From positions 1 to 27,712 of the forward strand of contig ADNK01000919.1 of assembly GCA_000320545.1 (NCBI GenBank): DNA of 27,712 nt, in the 5' to 3' direction. Numbering within the stretch: position 1 is the stretch's first letter; every line of letters starts with the position of its first letter. The notes beneath the pieces were generated by a model, which was not told where the DNA came from, did no database searches, and saw only the letters and a list, made by a program, of their open reading frames with translations. This DNA comes from Bigelowiella natans CCMP2755. Taxonomy: Eukaryota; Cercozoa; Chlorarachniophyceae. This document shows, piece by piece, positions 21,811 through 27,712 of the stretch. Both the position numbers and the translations under genes were made by a program.

Positions 21811-23537
21811 TTTCTTAGGCTATATCGCTCTGGAGTATCCTGACTTTATCGATAGTTGAAAGAAGGGCTACATGCATGCAGAGGGCTCCGCTTGTTCTCT
21901 ACTGCGCCACACATTAAAAAAGCGAAAAACATAACTCCCTTTGTACTTAGAATTAATAAAAACAAAGCGGGGCCAGGTCGCCGAAGGTAAAGGCATGTCC
22001 CCATTAAACAGAGAGGAAATGACGGTGCTGCAGCTGTGAAAACCTAGTCTTGTTGGTTGAGAAAGATATGCCACAGAGCCGACACCATCCTTGGGATCAG
22101 AAGAGGACGCCGTGTGCCCTGCAAGCGTATTGACTTCTCCAAACTCGATATTACCATCACTCGTACCTCCGTTTACGATCGATATATGTCGAATCCGTTT
22201 GTTCATCTGTGTGATGATAAAGATGCACGAGGGGATGGAAGGGAGGGGGGAGGCGAGTGTAAATCAGTAACGGGAAATAAACATGCATACTTTTGGATCT
22301 CAACAGACGGAATATGGGAAACTTGACAAAGTTTTGTTATTATACGTCGTGAGACATCGTTGTGACATCATCCACCATATCGCATCATACCACACCATAT
22401 GCCTATAACTGGCTGTGTTAGTCTGTGGCTGCAATAGCAGCTACTACTATAAAGTAATGCTTCAACTGAAGTTTATACGTCTTCTCACTACAGTGTCTGC
22501 CACGTAGAGTCCCTCCTTGCAGCCTTGATAGGTGAACGGCGGCACACAAGCTGCAGTATCTTCGGGCTGGAAATACCACACATAAAAGACTTATTGATTG
22601 AGGGAGGGGGGAGGGGGGAAGGGGAGGGTTTGAATATATTGTAAATCCACAGATATTCGAAATCCAAAACTCGAAATTGTAGTCCAATGTTTGAATAACT
22701 GATACCATATGAAATCGGGCGATTGAGAGACTACCGTCCCGGTGTCCAAATTCACCATGCCCAACTGGGGCAATTGTAGTCACAATTGAAGTACTGAAAT
22801 CGATGGATCGAATACTGTGGTAATCCTGAAAGTTGATGCACAAAATTAGTCAATTTTTTTGCGAATAAAGAGTAGCAATCATCGTTTGGTTCTATCTTCT
22901 CCGTATCTGATCTTCTTAAATGCCATTTAAATTAGAGTGGGCATATACACGCACCTTGTCAGCCCAAAATGCCCATCGCCAGTGAAAATCCAAGCTATTA
23001 ATCTGCCCGAAGGTTGCCTCTGCTGCATGTCCATCTTTCTTTCCACCCTGATGGACTAGGCTCCCAGCAACAAATACTTTCTCACCGGTTTCGACTTTGT
23101 ATTTGTAAATTCTAGGCCGTCCAGAACTTTGCGACTGTGAGGGGAGAAAGAGGGAGCATCAGAGCATAAATAAGCAATGCAATTCCAACAAGTACTACGG
23201 TTCCAAACGATCAAAATAAATTCGTACAATACGGTACCTGGACAACGCACAGCAGCGTAGTATTCTCCCACCTTCCCGAGAAATGACTCACACTTGTAAC
23301 ATCTCCATCAAAACTACCACAAAAATATCGTAAATTAGGTGATGTGCTTTGGCCTCATTGTGTTGTCTCTTAGTGTGAAAACGATGGAAGCCACAATTTT
23401 ACAATTTACCTGGCTGCAATAGAAACGTTGGTGTTAATGTGGTCAAGAGGTATCTTGACCCCTATTCTCTTTGCAGTCCCAAGTACAGAAAAGTCAAGGC
23501 TTGTGATGCAAAGCACCAGGAGAAACCAGGGCTGCAT
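10665..23537 (-). CDS. Polycystin-1/REJ-like receptor: NHL, WG repeats, stalk, REJ, GPS, 5 TM, PDZ
   Basis: Exons: 23537-23410, 23313-23238, 23134-22955, 22825-22706, 22566-22489, 22206-21931, 21540-21466, 21254-21138, 20790-20686, 20525-20481, 20215-20156, 20029-19921, 19760-19671, 19518-17111, 16870-13367, 13158-12120, 11899-10665. They join without a break: 9,645 nt, 3,214 residues. Signal peptide 1-22; NHL propeller about 50-420; RCC1-like repeats of VxWGxxxYGG type 421-1289; Thr/Ser-Pro stalk 1290-1502; Ig/REJ region about 1503-2215, with the REJ signature (PPSMGAC, then CRDWTDADLPLSYKF) near 2085-2124; GPS 2508-2549 (CLFWDPSKKIW, CESSHLTAF). Helices near 2576-2598, 2704-2724, 2734-2758, 2914-2935 and 2955-2981; the second and third follow KHPWISVLKRH as in polycystin-1. 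A Cys-rich juxtamembrane stretch (likely acylated) precedes a PDZ-like domain, 2999-3069. Predicted surface receptor or adhesion protein; ligand unknown. Least certain borders: 3' ends of exons 6, 7 and 15. C-terminal exons past 10665 cannot be excluded. Confidence 0.82.
16236..16870 (-). other. Thr/Ser-Pro stalk segment of the receptor
   Basis: Encodes about 210 residues of the receptor in imperfect repeats of the form S-P-T-S-K-A-P, starting right after the intron acceptor. Such stretches in algal surface proteins are usually heavily O-glycosylated and hold adhesion domains away from the membrane; glycosylation here is inference. It holds the 69-base tandem repeat listed separately. Confidence 0.75.
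16359..16565 (-). repeat. 69-base in-frame tandem repeat, 3 copies
   Basis: Units start at 16359, 16428 and 16497 on the plus strand and are nearly identical. Each encodes 23 residues beginning SPSL(T/A)PQTMMPTSASP. The unit is a multiple of three, so copy-number change would keep the reading frame. Confidence 0.9.
19591..19632. repeat. TA array in receptor intron 13
   Basis: About 21 TA units between exons 19760-19671 and 19518-17111 of the receptor. Confidence 0.9.
20632..20668. repeat. Degenerate telomere-like CCCTAA/CCTTAA stretch
   Basis: Contains AACCTTAACC followed by AAAACCCTAACCCT, inside the receptor intron just downstream of exon 9. It is short and imperfect, so it may be chance low-complexity sequence rather than a true interstitial telomere. 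Confidence 0.4.
21056..21102. repeat. CG then CA dinucleotide array in a receptor intron
   Basis: Short alternating CG run followed by about 19 CA units, in the intron after exon 21254-21138. Alternating purine-pyrimidine sequence of this kind can adopt Z-DNA; that is inference. Confidence 0.85.
21775..21809. repeat. CA array in a receptor intron
   Basis: About 17 CA units in the intron between exons 22206-21931 and 21540-21466. Confidence 0.9.
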
Positions 23538-23907
23538 GGTCTGTGACCTTATGGCGCTCCTAACTCTCGGGCTGTGGAGCGGGCTGGAAAGCGATTGGTG
23601 TGGGGCGAAGTGGTCTCATCAATGCCTCATTACATGCATCATGCCTGCATTCTTAAGTAATGTCGTCTTGAACATGGATGTAACGCCATGCACAGTTTAG
23701 TGAGACGACATGAACCGTCCTTTTTCTGATTGTATTACGTTAAATTGGATGTCGTTAATAAATAATCAACTGGGATTTTCCTACGAGGGAATCTAAAAAG
23801 ATCAGCTCTCGTTCGTAGAGACGCAATCTGTCCAATTCCTTGTCGTACCCCGACAATGAGAACCAAAAACCAGAAGGTTGGGAGCCCAGGGTAGCAGAGC
23901 CAAATAT
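23538..23907. promoter_or_regulatory. Shared upstream region of receptor and divergent candidate gene
   Basis: 370 bases lie between the receptor ATG (minus strand) and the first ATG of the tentative plus-strand gene. No TATA box or other defined element could be named. It probably holds the receptor promoter and 5' untranslated region; a bidirectional role depends on the plus-strand gene being real. Confidence 0.35.
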
Positions 23908-24844
23908 ATGATGTTTCATAGGCGCGACATAAAAAATATTTTATTTTACAAGAATTTCTCGACAGTTAAAGTCAAAGTTGACACCGGCGAACACACAGAG
24001 GTAGGCAAAGTTCACCCCTACGACGGAACAAGGCGGAGGACCGTTGCAAGCAATCTCGGAGGTAGGTGTTGGATTATTTAAGTCTCGTCACGTCCTTAAA
24101 TCGAGGATGTGCATTGCCGATGAGTAATTTATTCAAGCCTACGACACCGCATCGATTTTGTGCTGAGATTCGGAATGCACAATGGCGAGCATGTGCTTTC
24201 TTCCGCATGAGAGTCCTGATTGAATTGGTACTGGTTTTAAATAAAAGAGAACCCCCTTTTTACAAAGGTTCCATTTGCACATTCCACATCCACGGAAATG
24301 TTCAAAATGCACCTTACTGTCACCTGCTTTGTTCTGAGAGATGTGATTCCTAAATTGGCAGTGATCATGAGGGTGCCGGAAACAGCAGCAGCAGCAGAAG
24401 CAGCAGCAGCAAACCCTAGGACCAACTCCATTCGAAAAACTTGGAGGGCAACGTCGCGTGGGAAGATCACCAAGCACACCTACGCCATCACAATCGATGC
24501 ACGCACGATGTTTGCAGCCTTCGTGAAGAAAAAGGGCACAGGGAAGCAATTCTCGATCTTGAGATGTATGATATTAACTCGGTGGTCACGGTGGTGGGGT
24601 GAAGGTGGTGGTGGTGATGGTGGCGTGTTTGTGTGTGTATTTTGCGATTTTATAATTACCAGCGTCGGTCACCGAACAATATCAGTACGTACAAGCCACC
24701 CAATTCTTTCACTGCCCCCCCCACCCAGGCAAAATGCTGCAAACTTCCAAGACGGAGCAAAAAGAATTGTCGATCAAGTTCGAAGCGGATGGGAAATCTC
24801 CTTCGTGGAAGAAGGTTTTCCACATGCGTGGATGTCCTCTATGA
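23908..24844 (+). CDS. Unrecognised small basic protein, tentative 3-exon model
   Basis: Proposed exons 23908-24061, 24362-24565 and 24729-24844 join in frame. Donors are G|GTAGGT and T|GTATGA; acceptors are TTGGCAG and a C-rich CCACCCAG. The product would be about 157 residues and very basic, with VDTGEHTEVGKVHPYDG in exon 1, an Ala-rich run and SRGKITKHTYAITIDARTMF in exon 2, and EQKELSIKFEADGKSPSWKK in exon 3. I do not recognise a family. The start is uncertain; an acceptor near 23966 could replace it. The opposite strand also has an open, hydrophobic Ala-rich frame around 24240-24480, so strand choice rests only on phase agreement and splice-site quality. Confidence 0.3.
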
Positions 24845-26943
24845 CTGAATGCCCTCTGCGTTTTCTGTACGTTCTGTGAATTTCTCGCCTCTCCTCCCGT
24901 GCTGAGAGGATACTCCTCATTCGTTGGATTTAGGTGCTTGTCTTCGACTCAAAACGTGATAGAGGTATGCATGGTAGTTTTCCTGGATGATCATGATGGT
25001 GATATGACGACGAATTGTCACGACGGTGGTAATGTTGAGGTTACGCAGCGGCTGAGAGAGAGATAGAGAGAGAAAGAGATTTGAAGGATGATGAGGTTAT
25101 AACCTTTTGATTTTGCCAATAATAGCCATCTATCGATCAGATGATTTTGCGGAAGTCTTCCGGTTGATTATGATGGCAGGGGAGAAGGTCGTTATGTTGC
25201 GGTGAATGAGAAAACACAACCACGTGCAAAATGAAGATATTATCTTTGTCTCCGCGAATATATAGTTCACACTGGAGTAAATATGATATTTGTACGCTCA
25301 CAAATTACGAAACGCAACATGCATTTGCTTCTGTATACCCCCATGCAAGCTCTCGAGGTCTCGTCTAACTGTTGTTGAAACCATCGTGTGGCTCCTGTTC
25401 GTATTGTGTACAATCTCATCAGGCAATATACGCTTACGACGCTCTCTCTGGTCGGTTCCAAAAAGAAAGAATCGCTTTCATATATGCGCACTCTTACTCT
25501 CTTCCGCTGATAGTGATAGTGATAGTGATAGTGTGTGTGCGCGCGCGCGCGCGAATGTTTGCATCCATTCGTTATGCAAGTAAAGTGGTGATAGTTCTCC
25601 TCTTTCTGTGGTCTCGCATATGCAGGAGGGCTCAAACAACAACTAACAAGGAGTGAAAAGGTTTTATCCCCCCCCCCCTCCCCTTCTAGATCGACATCCT
25701 CTTCTTACACACAATGCACCCATACAAACGCGAACTTCATTGCAGCTAAGGGCGGGCTTGAGCACCACCACCAACCATATTGCCCCCCTCCCCCTCCCCT
25801 GATCATTCTTCTTCTCCTTTCCTTTTCCTTGCTTGGGTATCATATTGCCTTGGCTATTGACATAACTTGGGGTTTGGCGGGAATACATATTATATGCCTT
25901 ATATATATATATATATATATATATATGATATTCTTGATATGGAATGAAAACCATCTATTCGCCTTTCGGCGTGCTAGAAAAGTCCGATAGCACCTTCGTC
26001 AACTTGTGCGAGCTGCTGCCCACATGATGACGATGGTAGTGGGGAAGAGTCTGAGTGCTCCACCCCTTGCAGCAGCTCGCAGACCGACTCGGATGGTGGT
26101 GGTCTTGAGAGCATTTTTTATCATGGCGATGACGACTACTTCCCCCCTACCATCTCGCCTGTATGCCTTCGAGAGGAAGGAACCAATTTCGGGAGGGGGG
26201 AGGAGGGGGATGGCAAGCCTTCCTTTTCGGCTTTTTTTTTTTTTTACAGATTGTTTTTTCTCTTTTTTGCTTATCAACGTCTTGCTCTTCCTCCCCCTCC
26301 TCCTCCTCCTCCTCGTCGGCAACTTCTCAGGCGAATTCGAAGGTGGTGTAGCGATGCTGAGCTCGCATTATGTGTGCGCGTGTGCGTGCGTGTGTGTGCG
26401 TGTGCGTGTGTGTGTTCGGTTTGTTTATTTTATTTGGAAATACTGCTATCATATTTGCTGATATATTCCCAACTTAAGAGGAAGTAGCAGCAGTAGTTGC
26501 AGCAGTAGGCGTTGGTTACTTGTTGGTTATCAGCCGCCTACTAATGTATGATTAAATCCCTCCTCCTCCTCCTCCTCCTCCTCCTCCTCCTCCTCCTCAG
26601 CCCCCCCCTCTTCAGAAACAGCAGCTGCCTGACTTCTTCACGTTTTTGAGAAGCTTTTGCTCTGCATTGAAGAGGTGATGATGATGCTAATCATAATGAC
26701 GACGATGATGATGATGATGATGATGCTAATGTGAGTTGGATGGGTGAGGGCACATTACGATCAGCATTTTTGGCAAAGAATTGAGCATATAAGCCGCTGT
26801 ACAATCGCAACGAACATAAAATTCTCATGCGTCGTCGTATAGACAACTACATCTCATCGATTCATCTTTTCAGCGACAAATAGCGATATCCATTCGATGA
26901 ATGGCAGAAATTGTGGTGGTGGTATATTCTCCTCCACGCTCAA

Positions 26944-27007
<64 letters not shown>

Positions 27008-27553
27008 CCACTCTCTCCCTCTCACCTTCCCAACCCCTCCCCCTAAAAAACACATGTCCAGCCGACAGACTCGAAGGAGCCAAGTCTCCGCTGGGATGCC
27101 AGGTGTGTGCTCCAAGTCGTTGCAGTGAGAGAATATGTGACGTGATCTAGGCGGGCCGAGTGCATCTTGAGATAGCACTTCAGCGTATTAGTTTTTAGAT
27201 TATCTCCGTAATAGAAAAGAAAGGGAAGGGGGGGTGATGGGTGGGGAAAGTAAGGCTGCGTGGTATCGTCAATAGAGATCATGCTACACTGGCACACGCG
27301 TGTTGGTGGTAAGATGAAGCACATACACGTCGCATACGTATGCGTGCTGTCGGAAGATGTGTGGGGTGCGGTCCTGAGAGGCAGCAGCAGCAGCAGCAGC
27401 AGCAGTAGCACCGCCAGCAGCATAAAGTCGGTGCTAACTACGCTCTTTGTACACGCTGCTGACATCATATAGTCGAGCAGCTGCTCCTCTTGGCGGACTC
27501 TAAACCTAGTGATAGTATTGGAGGTGAGTGCAGTCAACCCTGCCGCTCTCTAA

Positions 27554-27612
<59 letters not shown>

Positions 27613-27712
27613 CACTAGTGTAGTGAACCATTGGCTGATTGTTATGTATTACTGTCGTCGTCGTTACGGTGGTTTGCTGCTACTGCTTGCTGGTGGTGGG
27701 GGGGGGTCGTCA
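24845..27712. other. Microsatellite-rich tail with no convincing gene
   Basis: Open frames of 60-164 codons occur on both strands but mostly translate simple repeats (poly-Leu, poly-Ser, Tyr-Ile, Ser-Leu, Thr-His). A minus-strand stretch at about 27400-27530 (with QEEQLLDYMMSAACTKS) looks slightly protein-like but has no supporting exon. Contents by position: GATAGT array then CG/GT tract 25505-25553, TA array 25899-25926, poly-T 26232-26247, CTC array 26560-26598, GAT array 26700-26724, TC/CA array 26945-27003, CAG array 27381-27405, TA array 27555-27610. Confidence 0.5.
27555..27610. repeat. Longest TA array in the window
   Basis: About 27 TA units near the right end, intergenic as far as can be seen. 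Confidence 0.9.

Noticed and set aside
25267-25656. Overlapping frames of 94-122 codons on both strands
   Set aside because: Driven by GATAGT and CG/GT repeats; no motif or exon chain.
26870-27178. Minus-strand 102-codon frame with Val-Cys and Arg-Glu runs
   Set aside because: Translation of TC/CA dinucleotide arrays.

Overview
This is a nuclear-genome window from a microbial eukaryote. It has GT-AG introns, many short exons and very dense microsatellites. One gene reads as a PAP/fibrillin-type plastid-lipid-associated protein, so the organism probably carries a plastid. A long Thr/Ser-Pro stalk joined to REJ and GPS domains recalls algae with secondary plastids (stramenopile or chlorarachniophyte type). 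A Bigelowiella-like alga is my best guess but is not proven. I rebuilt gene models by hand from reading frame, GT-AG borders, intron phase and family motifs; no search was run.

Layout: (1) 80-3607, minus: a PAP/fibrillin gene in about ten exons. (2) 3689-4285, plus: a single-exon protein with four degenerate EF-hands, divergent from gene 1 and followed by AATAAA. (3) About 4.4-6.0 kb: no gene seen; GCATGC/TTGCA-rich sequence with a strong inverted repeat. (4) 6067-9104, minus: a ten-exon UFD1 gene (ubiquitin-dependent degradation, Cdc48/p97 cofactor) with an Arg-rich N-terminal extension. (5) About 9.3-10.6 kb: no gene seen; composition like region 3. (6) 10665-23537, minus: the main feature, a 17-exon gene of 9,645 coding nt (3,214 residues) for a cell-surface receptor: signal peptide, NHL propeller of about six blades, RCC1-like WG-repeat region, Thr/Ser-Pro stalk, REJ region, GPS cleavage motif, about five membrane helices of polycystin-1 type, and a cytoplasmic PDZ-like domain. 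(7) 23908-24844, plus: a tentative three-exon gene divergent from the receptor. (8) 24.9-27.7 kb: microsatellites with no convincing gene.

The genes are not an operon and share no obvious pathway. The receptor is the best candidate for something undescribed. It joins the REJ-GPS-TM core of polycystin-1/PKDREJ proteins to two N-terminal propeller-like regions and a PDZ tail, and I see neither a PLAT domain nor the polycystin channel domain. Its 16 introns keep one frame throughout, which supports a single gene. In the NHL region the introns fall at the same place in successive blades.
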